The notes under the pieces were generated by a model that did not search any database, was not told the DNA's origin, and saw only the letters and a program-made list of their open reading frames with translations. The translations under genes were made by a program, and so were the position numbers. Below are positions 54,732 through 63,585 of a stretch of DNA of 64,000 bases, in pieces; positions within the stretch are counted from its first letter, which is position 1, and each line of letters opens with the position of its first letter. This DNA is from an uncultured Synechococcaceae cyanobacterium (lineage in GTDB: Bacteria > Cyanobacteriota > Cyanobacteriia > PCC-6307 > Cyanobiaceae), in the NCBI GenBank assembly GCA_902536065.1, contig CACAVZ010000002.1, forward strand, positions 78,456 through 142,455, written 5' to 3'.

Positions 54732-54863
54732 TTATCTCGCTCTTTCGCGATCAGTTAATGCTTTTTCAAAAGTAGAAAATAAAGTGCAAATGCTATTTAA
54801 TGCAATCAACAAAAAAACTACTGATCTTCCATGTTGATTTAATTGAAGTGATCTTTGAGTCAT
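54732..54863 (-). CDS. Small single-span membrane protein
   Basis: 43 residues: MTQRSLQLNQHGRSVVFLLI span region and TFEKALTDRERAR tail. Follows the 54868 gene by 4 bp, so probably one transcript with the terminator at 54651-54681 as its end. Confidence 0.5.
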   Translation of the reverse strand: MTQRSLQLNQHGRSVVFLLIALNSICTLFSTFEKALTDRERAR

Positions 54864-54867
54864 ACTC

Positions 54868-55050
54868 TTAATAATCGTCGTTGTAATCGGATGGACTACC
54901 AGTTAAAGAACAAACAACTGATTCCTCTTTTTTCATTTCTTTTATTTCCATTATTGGTCTGCCCATTTTCTTAAGAACATCTATATCTTTTTTAGTCTGA
55001 CAGCGAGCAATTATGTCTCCTTTTTGATCAAAGCAACTGTAGTAAGTCAT
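54868..55050 (-). CDS. Small soluble hypothetical protein
   Basis: 60 residues: MTYYSCFDQKGDIIARCQTK, IDVLKKMGRPIMEIKEMKK, SVVCSLTGSPSDY. Three Cys. Not recognised but protein-like. Confidence 0.6.
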   Translation of the reverse strand: MTYYSCFDQKGDIIARCQTKKDIDVLKKMGRPIMEIKEMKKEESVVCSLTGSPSDYNDDY

Positions 55051-55172
55051 TTTATTAAATGCAATTTAAAGTTTATGGTTGATTTCAGTTGTAGCAATGC
55101 AACCGACTCATGACAACCATATTTTTAATTTAGGTCAGCCATAGATTTAAATGGCTAAAAAAAAATACCTCT

Positions 55173-55250
55173 TTCCGTACCTAAATGTTCCTCAAACCGC
55201 ACACATTAGATACGCAGTTTTTTAATCAAATCAATTAGAACAAAGAAGTA
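55173..55250 (+). repeat. Leader repeat B2
   Basis: TTCCGTAC, TGTTCCTCAAACCGCACACAT and ATCAATTAGAACAAAG, the same blocks as B1 (47041-47120) in the same order. Followed 28 bp later by the 55278 gene. Confidence 0.65.
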
Positions 55251-55277
55251 GTTAAACAAATATTCAAAGGAGAATTT

Positions 55278-55415
55278 ATGAGTGGAGATTTTGAGACTCT
55301 TGAAATTAATCAACCAAAAATTAAATATTTTAAACCAGAAGACAATACAGAATGGTTAGACAAATTAATTAATAATATTGAGGACATGAAGGACAAGATA
55401 TCAAAAGATTCTTAG
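55278..55415 (+). CDS. NTxWLDxLIN-family small protein, copy 3
   Basis: 45 residues: MSGDFETLEINQPKIKYFKP then NTEWLDKLINNIEDMKDKIS. AAAGGAGAA ribosome site. Third member of the family, placed behind leader repeat B2. Confidence 0.62.
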   Translation: MSGDFETLEINQPKIKYFKPEDNTEWLDKLINNIEDMKDKISKDS

Positions 55416-55550
55416 AAATTTAAGTAAGAAACTTTTTTATTTGATCTTTAGTTTGAATGAGAAGCAATTCAAAAAAGAATTTAAATTTTGTATTTAAGGT
55501 AACCGCTTTTTTGTGAGTATTATTCAGAATAAGAGTCCGACTATTTTTTT

Positions 55551-55694
55551 ATGGAAAAAAATTTAGATGAAAATTCTTATGAAAAAAGAATTGAAAATAT
55601 AGAAAAAGGAAAATCTTATTTAAAAAGTAATGGATTTTTTAAATCAAAATCTAATCTATTCGAAGACATACAAAGATTTATTTATAAAAGGTAA
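55551..55694 (+). CDS. Small charged hypothetical protein
   Basis: 47 residues: MEKNLDENSYEKRIENIEKG, LKSNGFFKSKSNLFEDIQRF. Soluble; not recognised. Confidence 0.5.
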   Translation: MEKNLDENSYEKRIENIEKGKSYLKSNGFFKSKSNLFEDIQRFIYKR

Positions 55695-55810
55695 TTAAAA
55701 ATATTTTTTACTTTTGATTAATTAAATCTCTCCATAAGCAAGCCATCACATAAAAGAAAGAAAGACTTGAAAAGGTTAGGAGAAAAAAAGAATGGGTCAA
55801 TTTTCTATAA

Positions 55811-55915
55811 CTAAATTAATCCAAATAATCCTGCAGTAAAACCAACAGCAGCAAGGAATACGAACTCAATTAAATCTCTTGGGGCAGAGTTCATAAAAAA
55901 ACTGATTTGAGTCAT
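55811..55915 (-). CDS. Tiny membrane protein
   Basis: 34 residues: MTQISFFMNSAPRDLIEF then a span (VFLAAVGFTAGLFGLI). Lies 4 bp downstream of the 55920 gene on the same strand. Confidence 0.5.
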   Translation of the reverse strand: MTQISFFMNSAPRDLIEFVFLAAVGFTAGLFGLI

Positions 55916-55919
55916 AATT

Positions 55920-56114
55920 TTATGACTTGAGAGGATTTCTTAAATCAAACTTTTCAGCTTTTTCAGTTTGACACTCAGTATCATCTTCAGCACATTTGAT
56001 TTCAGCTTTTTTGTTCATGTGGCTACTACAACCGCCTGCTATAACTGGTAAACCGGTCGTAGCCGTAAAACCAGTTAGACATGCAAATGCTATATAAGGA
56101 AAAAGTCTTTTCAT
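55920..56114 (-). CDS. Small exported Cys protein
   Basis: 64 residues: signal peptide-like MKRLFPYIAFACLTGFTATT, then GGCSSHMNKKAEIKCAEDDTECQ. The Cys after IAGG could be a lipid attachment site, though the lipobox is imperfect. Picocyanobacterial small secreted protein; role unknown. Confidence 0.6.
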   Translation of the reverse strand: MKRLFPYIAFACLTGFTATTGLPVIAGGCSSHMNKKAEIKCAEDDTECQTEKAEKFDLRNPLKS

Positions 56115-56314
56115 TTGATTGTTACTTTATGTAAACTTATTATGTTACATAAAAAGCTCAAGTGTGAGTAGCTGATATTTCGCGTGCACCCTATACCAAT
56201 CATCTAAAGTGATTTAGCAAACCTATGAGTTTTATATTAACTGAGTATTTTTACTTATATGTTGAGTTGAAGACTTTAAATAATTAATGTTTGTTTTGGG
56301 TATATATATAAGTC

Positions 56315-56470
56315 ATGGATAAAGAACATTTAATTGATTTAATATCTAATAGCATTATTTCTGAGATTAAAAATCTCGAAATTAATGAGGAAAAATTGAT
56401 TGCAAATAATTATTTAAATAATCTGAATTTAAATCAGCTTAGAATAATTTCTAAAGAATTTATTTTGTAA
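56315..56470 (+). CDS. MDKxHLI-family small protein, copy 2
   Basis: 51 residues: MDKEHLIDLISNSIISEIKN and LNLNQLRIISKEFIL. Same length and ends as the 31406 protein. Confidence 0.65.
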   Translation: MDKEHLIDLISNSIISEIKNLEINEEKLIANNYLNNLNLNQLRIISKEFIL

Positions 56471-56548
56471 TTTTTATTGAATATTTATTTAAATAAATGA
56501 GATTTTCTTTACTATTATTTGAATTTTAATAAGTTAATACCTTTTAAT

Positions 56549-56734
56549 ATGAATGATTCAGAAGAATTTAAACCTAGCCTTAAACAAATCAATGAGGATA
56601 TCAGACCTACATGGGAAGATATCAAAAAACAATCAGAAGTTTTAGTTAACAAACTTGGTTGCCCTAGATCATTTGTAGGAGGGATGCTTCATGCAATAGC
56701 AAGCGACTTCTCTGATATGAAAACTTGGGAATAA
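56549..56734 (+). CDS. Small soluble hypothetical protein
   Basis: 61 residues from ATG 56549 (MNDSEEFKPSLKQINEDIRP). TWEDIKKQSEVLVNKLGCPRSF, GGMLHAIASDFSDM. A TTG at 56519 would add ten residues. Stop directly abuts the next ATG. Confidence 0.6.
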   Translation: MNDSEEFKPSLKQINEDIRPTWEDIKKQSEVLVNKLGCPRSFVGGMLHAIASDFSDMKTWE

Positions 56735-56884
56735 ATGAAAAACTTATTACTTACACCACTTTTCAAACTATTCAAAAAAAGCACTTTCCTCTTATCACTA
56801 AATCAAAACTCGTGCCCTATTTTAGATGCTGAAGACATAAAAAAGCAAGAACAGAAAGAAGCTATTGAAAGGTTGTACCCGTAA
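56735..56884 (+). CDS. 49-residue LYP-tail protein, left copy
   Basis: MKNLLLTPLFKLFKKS, then NSCPILDAEDIKKQEQ and KEAIERLYP. Basic head and charged tail, one Cys-Pro. Near-duplicate of the gene at 63220 on the other side of the nitrilase cluster. Begins at the base after the 56549 gene's stop. Confidence 0.65.
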   Translation: MKNLLLTPLFKLFKKSTFLLSLNQNSCPILDAEDIKKQEQKEAIERLYP

Positions 56885-57067
56885 ACTTTTAACGGAAATG
56901 TATCTGATCATATATACGATGCAGCACGGTCCTATATATACACCCCCATGCCACTCATTACTTTCCTAAACAGATAACTTGATGGATAATATATTTACAG
57001 AAACAAATCACATGATATAAAGTTCACGATTTATTCACAATATATAATTTCCTCATAATCAATTGGT

Positions 57068-57118
57068 ATGACTGAAATAAACTACTGGCTAATGAAAAGT
57101 GAGCCCATCAAGTTATAA
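57068..57118 (+). pseudogene. Broken start of an EVE-domain gene (left)
   Basis: MTEINYWLMKSEPIKL then stop. YWLMKSEP is the opening of EVE-domain proteins; the rest of the domain (about 130 residues) is absent. TGGCTAATGAAAAGTGAGC (57086-57104) is identical in the right copy. Confidence 0.65.
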
Positions 57119-57172
57119 CTGTGATCTCAAAGAATAATTTTCTGTCCAAACTTTTAGCGAAATTTAAGTTAT

Positions 57173-58474
57173 TTAAGAACCTAGGAGAGCTTTGCACTCC
57201 AACATTTCTTTAGTGGCAGCTGATTTATTTGATCTCAATGAAATAATATCTGCTAAAAAGTTAGCATCATCTTTTACTCCACAAAAACGTCCTGAGCCCC
57301 ATGTATAAAGCCAAGGTAAACCAAGAAAATACAGCCCAGGTGATTGGGTCACACCTCTTTCATGAATAGGAAAACCAGTTCCATCAAAAACTGAAATATC
57401 TACCCAACTAAAATCACTTTTATAACCTGTACACCAAATTACTACTGCTAAGTTTTTGCATTCAATTTTAGTACCTTTGACATTTTCCGTTGGTTCCCAG
57501 CAAGGAGAATATTTCTCTTCTTTAGGAGCATCTATATTATTTTTTGAAATCCACTCATCAATACTATTTCTTATTCTGCAGTAAACAGAATCTGCTCCAT
57601 CAAGATTTTTAGAAAGATCATTTGAAAATTGAATATCATTAATAGTTAACTCTTCCAGTCGTCCATGAAGATTCAACCCTTCTACAGCTCTCCTTCTAAG
57701 ATCTATTTCTCTTCCGTTATCTCTTCCAGTTAAATAATGATTAGTTTTATTCCTTACACTTTTAGGATCATCGTGTTCTCCAATAGGCATTGAATAATAA
57801 CCCATTCTGTCAAGCCAATCTACAACATCTCTTCCTCTATACCTTCTGGGAGATCTTGGAGCACTCCCAACGCTTAAATGAACTTCTCTTTTTTCAAAAA
57901 AAAGATCTTCAGCTATTTGACAACCTGATTGACCACTGCCAACAACTAGGACAGGTCCATCTGGTAATGAATTTGCATTTTTATATTCTCTCGCATCAAT
58001 TTGCAGGATATTGGTTGGTAATCTCTCAGAATGAGGATGTCGGTTCGGAACATGATAAGCTCCAGTTGCTATAACAACTTGATCAGCTTCAAAATTTCCA
58101 CGGTTAGTTGAAATAAAAAACTTTTCATTTTTTTTAACTAAATGTTTTACTTCAATCCCTTCAAGGATATCTGCCTTAACAAATTCAGAATATTTTTTTA
58201 AATATTTAACTATATTTTCTTTATCCATAAACCCATTAGGGTCTTTACCAGAATATTGATAATCAGGAAGTGTGCATTGCCAATTTGGCGTCACAAGGCA
58301 GAAAGAATCCCAACGTTGTTCTTTCCAAGAAAATCCAACATAATTTTTTTCTAAGATAAGAGGTTTTATCCCTTTTTTTTGTAGTGAATGAGCAATAGAC
58401 AATCCTGCTTGTCCTGCACCAATAATAATTACAGAACATTTAGCAGAGATTTGATTTAGAAATTCTTCAGCCAT
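57173..58474 (-). CDS. Flavin-containing monooxygenase of the Nit1C cluster (MSMEG_0569 type)
   Basis: 433 residues: FAD site VIIGAGQAGLSIAHSL, PNWQCTLPDYQY, NADPH site VLVVGSGQSGCQIAED, then VIWCTGYKSDFSW and the C-terminal GLPWLYTWGSGRF. The MSMEG_0569-type flavoprotein is a regular partner of nitrilase clusters. It is transcribed away from the rest of the cluster, with a 169-bp divergent promoter region. Oxidation of an N-containing organic compound is the likely role. Confidence 0.88.
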   Translation of the reverse strand: MAEEFLNQISAKCSVIIIGAGQAGLSIAHSLQKKGIKPLILEKNYVGFSWKEQRWDSFCLVTPNWQCTLPDYQYSGKDPNGFMDKENIVKYLKKYSEFVKADILEGIEVKHLVKKNEKFFISTNRGNFEADQVVIATGAYHVPNRHPHSERLPTNILQIDAREYKNANSLPDGPVLVVGSGQSGCQIAEDLFFEKREVHLSVGSAPRSPRRYRGRDVVDWLDRMGYYSMPIGEHDDPKSVRNKTNHYLTGRDNGREIDLRRRAVEGLNLHGRLEELTINDIQFSNDLSKNLDGADSVYCRIRNSIDEWISKNNIDAPKEEKYSPCWEPTENVKGTKIECKNLAVVIWCTGYKSDFSWVDISVFDGTGFPIHERGVTQSPGLYFLGLPWLYTWGSGRFCGVKDDANFLADIISLRSNKSAATKEMLECKALLGS

Positions 58475-58643
58475 CTTTTTCTTTAATAAACTAATCTTGT
58501 CATGTTTATGAATTTTAATTTGTTATAAAACTCACTAAAAAAGTTTTTTTGATCTGAAATCTTAAGTTAATCAATTTAGTGATATCGGTTACATTCTTTT
58601 GGGAAATCAAATCAGAAGATATCTAAAGTTTTTAAAAAATTTC

Positions 58644-59126
58644 ATGCCATCTGTAACTCGTCCCGCTAATCAGCCTGGAGAATTCTTAGTTGATTATGAA
58701 GAAAAAGTATTCCCAGATGTTAAAGCCGAACCAGGTGAGAAAGCCTTACTAACTTTTCATACTGTCGCTTTTGAGGGATCTATTGGTCTTGTTAATCTTT
58801 TACAAGCTAGTCGTCTTATAAACAAGGGTTTTGAAACTTCAATATTGCTATATGGTCCAGGAGTTACTCTAGGACTACAAAGAGGTTTTCCAAAGCTTGG
58901 AGATGCAGCATTTGATGGTCATTTAAATTTTAATGCTCGCTTAGAAAAATTTATGGGTCAAGGCGGTAAGGTTTATGCTTGTCGATTTGCGTTACAAGCT
59001 TTGTACGGGCATGGGGAAGGAGCTCTTACTCCAGGGATAAAACCAATCAGTCCTTTAGATGTTCTCGATATCGTCTTAATGCATCGCAAAGAAGGGGCAT
59101 TTATTTTGGATACTTGGACTCTGTAA
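58644..59126 (+). CDS. Nit1C protein MSMEG_0572/Sll0783 family
   Basis: 160 residues from ATG 58644 ([14 protein letters not shown]); an upstream TTG adds 15 doubtful residues. [27 protein letters not shown] and [22 protein letters not shown] are the family blocks. In Synechocystis its homologue Sll0783 heads the nitrilase cluster and affects polyhydroxybutyrate formation; molecular function unknown. Confidence 0.9.
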   Translation: MPSVTRPANQPGEFLVDYEEKVFPDVKAEPGEKALLTFHTVAFEGSIGLVNLLQASRLINKGFETSILLYGPGVTLGLQRGFPKLGDAAFDGHLNFNARLEKFMGQGGKVYACRFALQALYGHGEGALTPGIKPISPLDVLDIVLMHRKEGAFILDTWTL

Positions 59127-59144
59127 GACATAAGCTCTAAGAAA

Positions 59145-60137
59145 ATGACTAAAACATTTAAAGTAGCTGCTGCTCAAGTTAGACCTGTACTTTTTGACCT
59201 AAATGGCTCATTGAATAAAGTCCTTTTAAAGATTCAAGAGGCAGCTACAAAAAATGTAAAATTGATAGTCTTTCCCGAAACATTTCTTCCTTACTACCCA
59301 TATTTTTCATTTGTTGAGCCGCCAGTTCTCATGGGTAAATCTCATATGAAGCTATATGAGCAAGCAGTAGAAGTCCCGGGTCCAGTTACAGACTTAGTTG
59401 GGAAATCAGCTAAAAAATATAACATCCAAGTTCTTTTAGGAGTTAATGAACTTGATGGTGGAAGTTTGTACAATACTCAAATTCTTTTCAACGAGAAAGG
59501 TGAAATTGTTCTAAAAAGAAGAAAAATAACTCCTACTTTTCACGAAAGAATGATTTGGGGTCAAGGAGATGGTTCTGGTTTAGAAGTTGTAGATACTCAA
59601 CTTGGCAAGATAGGATCTTTGGCTTGTTGGGAGCACTATAACCCTTTAGCTAGATTTGCCCTTATGGCTAAAGGGGAACAAATACATTGTGCTCAATTTC
59701 CAGGTTCATTAGTTGGTCCAATATTTACCGAGCAAACTGCAGTCACGATGAGACATCACGCTTTAGAAGCAGGCTGTTTTGTGATTTGCTCAACAGGTTG
59801 GCTAGATCCAAAAGATTACGAAAAAATAACGTCCGAAACCAATCTGCATAAAGCATTTCAGGGAGGATGTCACACAGCAATTATCACTCCAGAAGGCAAG
59901 TATTTGGCAGGACCACTCGATGAAGGAGAAGGATTAGCCGTAGCAGAAATTAATTTATCGCTTATTACAAAAAGGAAAAGAATGATGGATAGTGTAGGTC
60001 ACTACAGTCGTCCAGATCTTCTTTCTCTAAAACTAAATACATCCCCCAACAAGGTATTTGAAATATCAAATGAAAAAGACTTCATACCAAAAGATCTAAC
60101 TACAAAAGACTATTTAGAGGAAATCAATCATGTCTGA
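59145..60137 (+). CDS. Nitrilase (Nit1C/Nit1 family)
   Basis: 330 residues. Catalytic triad in place: Glu45 (VFPETFLPYYPYF), Lys127 (KRRKITPT) and Cys161 (SLACWEHYNPLAR). Converts a nitrile to the acid plus ammonia. Members of this cluster have been linked to cyanide or nitrile use as nitrogen source. The 3' end overlaps the radical SAM gene by 8 bp. Confidence 0.94.
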   Translation: MTKTFKVAAAQVRPVLFDLNGSLNKVLLKIQEAATKNVKLIVFPETFLPYYPYFSFVEPPVLMGKSHMKLYEQAVEVPGPVTDLVGKSAKKYNIQVLLGVNELDGGSLYNTQILFNEKGEIVLKRRKITPTFHERMIWGQGDGSGLEVVDTQLGKIGSLACWEHYNPLARFALMAKGEQIHCAQFPGSLVGPIFTEQTAVTMRHHALEAGCFVICSTGWLDPKDYEKITSETNLHKAFQGGCHTAIITPEGKYLAGPLDEGEGLAVAEINLSLITKRKRMMDSVGHYSRPDLLSLKLNTSPNKVFEISNEKDFIPKDLTTKDYLEEINHV

Positions 60138-61218
60138 ACTAGGCAAAATTATTACTGAGTTACAAGTTAATGGGATAAGTTCCACGCCTAAAAAGGGCAA
60201 CAGAGGTAGGAAAGGAGGCGCTGGTCCATCCGATCATAGAGCTTTAACAATTAAAGGGAAGACTGTAATGGTTCCAGTTTATAATCACTTATCTAAAAAA
60301 TCTAATTATCAACTTTCAGAGGAGCCTGACGGACAATTTATTCTCCAAAATAGTGAAGATTCAAATATCAAGGAATTATCTACCACAAAAGAACCAAGTT
60401 TTTATTCTTTAAAAACAAAAGATGGTATACCTTATAAGTCGATTGCTCTTCTTCATAGCAAGGATGTATTAGCTACAACTATTCTTCAAAAATGTATTCG
60501 TTTCAAAAATAGAGAAGAATCTTGCCAGTTTTGTGCAATAGAGCAATCTTTGGAAAACGAACAAACCATAGTAAGAAAAACTCCAGATCAAATAGCTGAA
60601 GTTACAGAAGCAGCTGTAAGACTTGATGGAATAAAGCAATTAGTAATGACAACAGGGACCCCAAACAGTAGTGATAGGGGAGCAAGAATAATGGCAGAAG
60701 CAGCAAAGGCTGTTAAGGCTAAAGTTGATATTCCAATCCAAGGTCAATGCGAACCGCCTGATAATCCAATTTGGTTTAGAAAAATGAAAGACTCAGGCAT
60801 TGATAGTTTAGGTATGCATTTAGAGGTTGTGGAGGAGAAGATAAGAAAGAAAATTCTTCCCGGCAAGTCTGAAATTTCTCTTGAAAGATACTATAAAGCT
60901 TTCGAAGAAAGTGTCTCAGTGTTCGGCAGAGGAGAAGTTTCTACATATTTATTAGCTGGACTAGGGGATAGCAAAGAATCCCTTATAAATTGCAGTAAAA
61001 AATTGATATCTATAGGAGTTTATCCTTTCATAGTTCCATTTGTGCCAATAGCAGGAACGCCTCTGGAACATCACCCCTCCCCAAGCACTGATTTCATGAT
61101 TGATATTTATCAATCAGTCTCGCAATTACTAAATGAAGGCAACATAAAATCTGATGAAATGTCCGCTGGTTGTGCCAAATGCGGTGCCTGCTCAGCTTTA
61201 TCACTATTTGAGATTTAA
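60130..61218 (+). CDS. Radical SAM protein, MSMEG_0568/Sll0785 family
   Basis: 362 residues. The cluster-binding cysteines read C-x9-C-x2-C (CIRFKNREESCQFC), wider than the usual CX3CX2C but typical of this family. Also GRKGGAGPSDHRAL near the start and a C-terminal GCAKCGACSALS that may hold a second cluster. Reaction not established; placed between nitrilase and GNAT. Confidence 0.9.
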   Translation: MSELGKIITELQVNGISSTPKKGNRGRKGGAGPSDHRALTIKGKTVMVPVYNHLSKKSNYQLSEEPDGQFILQNSEDSNIKELSTTKEPSFYSLKTKDGIPYKSIALLHSKDVLATTILQKCIRFKNREESCQFCAIEQSLENEQTIVRKTPDQIAEVTEAAVRLDGIKQLVMTTGTPNSSDRGARIMAEAAKAVKAKVDIPIQGQCEPPDNPIWFRKMKDSGIDSLGMHLEVVEEKIRKKILPGKSEISLERYYKAFEESVSVFGRGEVSTYLLAGLGDSKESLINCSKKLISIGVYPFIVPFVPIAGTPLEHHPSPSTDFMIDIYQSVSQLLNEGNIKSDEMSAGCAKCGACSALSLFEI

Positions 61219-61223
61219 ATATT

Positions 61224-61871
61224 ATGTTTTTTATTGACCCCTCAAGTGAGGATATCGGCAGAAGCTTTAGCTCTGCACCTTACTATTTCACACCCTCCGT
61301 AAGATCAGGTATTGGAATTGAAGAAGAAGATTTTATGATATCTCCAACTTTAAATTCAGAAAACTTTTCGTTTCATTTGCTTGAAGATGATTCTCCCCTT
61401 ATCAAAGATTACTGGGAATTACGAAAGAGAATATTTTGCAAAGAACAGAATATTTTTGCTGAATCTGACATTGATGAAATTGATCAAAATGCATACCCAA
61501 TAGTTTCATTGAATTCTGGATATGGCACTAAAGAGAGAGTCGTTGGCGTAGTGAGAATTTACGAAACAGAAAAAAGACAATGGTATGGGGGGAGACTAGG
61601 TGTAGATTCTGTTTTCCGTAAATTCAACCAAATAGGAAAAGGATTGATCTGGAAAGCAGTAACTACAGCAAATGGATGGGGTTGCGATCAATTTTTAGCA
61701 ACTGTTCAGACCCAAAATGTGAGTTTTTTTAGACGCCTCAAATGGAAATCAATTAAACAAATAGAAATCAAGGGAATAAAACATCACCTAATGGAAGCTG
61801 ACTTAAATTATTACAAGCCTTCAAAATTAAGCAGACCAGGCTGGTATTTAAGTGAAAAAGTGACCACATAA
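61224..61871 (+). CDS. GNAT N-acetyltransferase, MSMEG_0567/Sll0786 family
   Basis: 215 residues. GNAT core with YWELRKRIFCKEQNIF, RVVGVVRIYE, WYGGRLGVDSVFR (acetyl-CoA site) and FFRRLKWKSI. The first about 50 residues are extra. Part of the Nit1C operon: 5 bp after the radical SAM gene, 1 bp before the next. Confidence 0.88.
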   Translation: MFFIDPSSEDIGRSFSSAPYYFTPSVRSGIGIEEEDFMISPTLNSENFSFHLLEDDSPLIKDYWELRKRIFCKEQNIFAESDIDEIDQNAYPIVSLNSGYGTKERVVGVVRIYETEKRQWYGGRLGVDSVFRKFNQIGKGLIWKAVTTANGWGCDQFLATVQTQNVSFFRRLKWKSIKQIEIKGIKHHLMEADLNYYKPSKLSRPGWYLSEKVTT

Positions 61872-61872
61872 A

Positions 61873-62850
61873 ATGTTAGATAAACTTATCAAAAAATTGC
61901 AAACACACAGTGGTATTGAATCTAAAAAAGATATACAAAGTGCTGCAAAAACTTTCTCACATAGCCCGTTCAGCGAACTTGGTAAATCTGCAATGCTTGG
62001 AGATGATGCAGCAGTAATTCCACAACAATCAGGCTTGTTATTAATGGCGAGTGAAGGAATTAGTCCAAGCTTAGTAGAAAGAGAACCGTGGTTCGCAGGT
62101 TGGAGCAGCGTATTAGTTAATATCAGTGACATCACTGCAATGGGTGGGAAGCCCATAGCATTAGTAAATAGTATTTGGAGTGAAAATGATTTAGAAAAAC
62201 ACAATAAAATTCTTTCTGGTATGAGTTTTGCCTGTGAAAAATTTAATGTCCCAATGGTAGGTGGTCACTCAAATCAAAAAAGTCCATATTTTGCTTTATC
62301 CGTATCAATTCTTGGACTTATAGAAGGTCCTACTCTTTCTTCAAGGTTCGCAGATTCTGGAGATGAATTATGGATAATAGCGAATAAAGATGGATATTTT
62401 TTTAAAGATTATCCTTTCTGGGATGCGGCTACGAAAGCCTCGGCAACTTTACTTAAAAAACATTTTTCATTGATACCCTTTCTTGCAAAAAAAAATATTA
62501 TTCACGCAGCCAAAGACATTAGTATGGGAGGTATCACAGGCACTGCAGTTATGTTTGCTGAATCTGCTGGAAAAAAAATTGTAATTGATATTGAGAAAAT
62601 TGAACGCCCTAAAGGAGTACCAGAATTTGACTGGCTTACATGTTTCCCAAGTTATGGTTTTCTTTGTGCTATCAAGCCGGATAAAGCTAATTTCTTAAAG
62701 GATGCTTTAAGACCATATGATGAACTTATTTGCTGTCATGTCGGCAACTTTGAAAATGGTAATAGCAGTGTTTATATCAAAAATTCAAATGGAGCAGAAT
62801 TACTTTGGGAAGAGGATACTCCTCTCACTGGATTTACTCATATAAATTAA
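61873..62850 (+). CDS. AIR-synthase-like protein, Sll0787 family
   Basis: 325 residues of the PurM/SelD/ThiL ATP-binding superfamily: MLGDDAAVIPQ, ISDITAMGGKPIALVNS, VGGHSNQKSP and AKDISMGGITGTAVMFAESA. Nit1C-specific member; probably phosphorylates an amide or carbonyl intermediate using ATP. Not a purine enzyme. Confidence 0.88.
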   Translation: MLDKLIKKLQTHSGIESKKDIQSAAKTFSHSPFSELGKSAMLGDDAAVIPQQSGLLLMASEGISPSLVEREPWFAGWSSVLVNISDITAMGGKPIALVNSIWSENDLEKHNKILSGMSFACEKFNVPMVGGHSNQKSPYFALSVSILGLIEGPTLSSRFADSGDELWIIANKDGYFFKDYPFWDAATKASATLLKKHFSLIPFLAKKNIIHAAKDISMGGITGTAVMFAESAGKKIVIDIEKIERPKGVPEFDWLTCFPSYGFLCAIKPDKANFLKDALRPYDELICCHVGNFENGNSSVYIKNSNGAELLWEEDTPLTGFTHIN

Positions 62851-62904
62851 ATCAATAATGCTCCAATCAATTAAAATTTTTACATAAAAAAAGATACTAA
62901 AAAA

Positions 62905-63180
62905 ATGCCTGAAATTAATTTTCAATTAAATTTACCAGATGGTAAAAAAAAATATCTATATTCGCCCTCTACAGTAATTCTTGAATATTTAAAACCTGGA
63001 GATTCTTTAAAGATTTCAGATTTTAAGTCTCTTGCTATTCAAGCTTTGCATAAGGCTTCCGAAAAAGTAAGATCAAAATATGGTTTTGCATGCACTAGAA
63101 CTTTAGAAGAGGAAGAAAAAATACTAAGTTGGATTTCTAATTATGATCCTGACCAACTTATTTCAATATCAAAGGAATAA
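62905..63180 (+). CDS. Nit1C small protein, MSMEG_0570/Sll0788 family
   Basis: 91 residues: MPEINFQLNLPDGKKKYLYS, VILEYLKPGDSLKISDF, KYGFACTRTLEEEEKI. Matches the small cluster protein that closes Nit1C operons. Function unknown. Confidence 0.85.
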   Translation: MPEINFQLNLPDGKKKYLYSPSTVILEYLKPGDSLKISDFKSLAIQALHKASEKVRSKYGFACTRTLEEEEKILSWISNYDPDQLISISKE

Positions 63181-63219
63181 GCTATTAAGAATTAACTCTA
63201 CTTAAAAATAAAAGACTAA

Positions 63220-63369
63220 ATGAAACGTTTCTTACTTACTCCTATATTTAAAGCTTTTAAAAAGAGAACTTTTTTCTCATCTCTTGAACAGAATAATTGC
63301 CCAGTTTATGATGCTAAGGATATAAAAAAGCAAGAACAAAAAGAAGCTATTAAAAAGTTATATCCGTAA
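63220..63369 (+). CDS. 49-residue LYP-tail protein, right copy
   Basis: MKRFLLTPIFKAFKKR, then NNCPVYDAKDIKKQEQ and KEAIKKLYP. Same length as the 56735 copy with about 60 percent visible identity. Flanks the cluster on the right. Confidence 0.65.
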   Translation: MKRFLLTPIFKAFKKRTFFSSLEQNNCPVYDAKDIKKQEQKEAIKKLYP

Positions 63370-63585
63370 AACTTCAACAGAAACTTTAAAGTTACATCTA
63401 ACAATATGAAACCATCATGTGAACCCCACATACCCACCAACACTTTTATAAATGTGAACTTTCTTCGATCAGATATCTTAGATAAACTAAATAAAATGCT
63501 TTGAATTTGGCTGAATTACGAAAAAATCAACAAAATGCCATACCAGCACCATACCAGCATCACTATTTCCCTCAAAATATAGACT

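Larger units (their letters stand above)
56735..57160 (+). repeat. Left diverged direct repeat bracketing the Nit1C cluster
   Basis: Contains in order the LYP gene, about 180 bp of A/T-rich sequence, the EVE remnant and a shared tail (GTGATCTCA...CAAACTTTT). The same order appears at 63220-63690. Confidence 0.65.

Noticed and set aside
57790..58074. 94-codon plus-strand frame within the flavoprotein gene
   Set aside because: Antisense to strong FAD/NADPH motifs.
61848..62204. 118-codon minus-strand frame in the AIR-synthase-like gene
   Set aside because: Shadow of a conserved PurM-like N-terminus.
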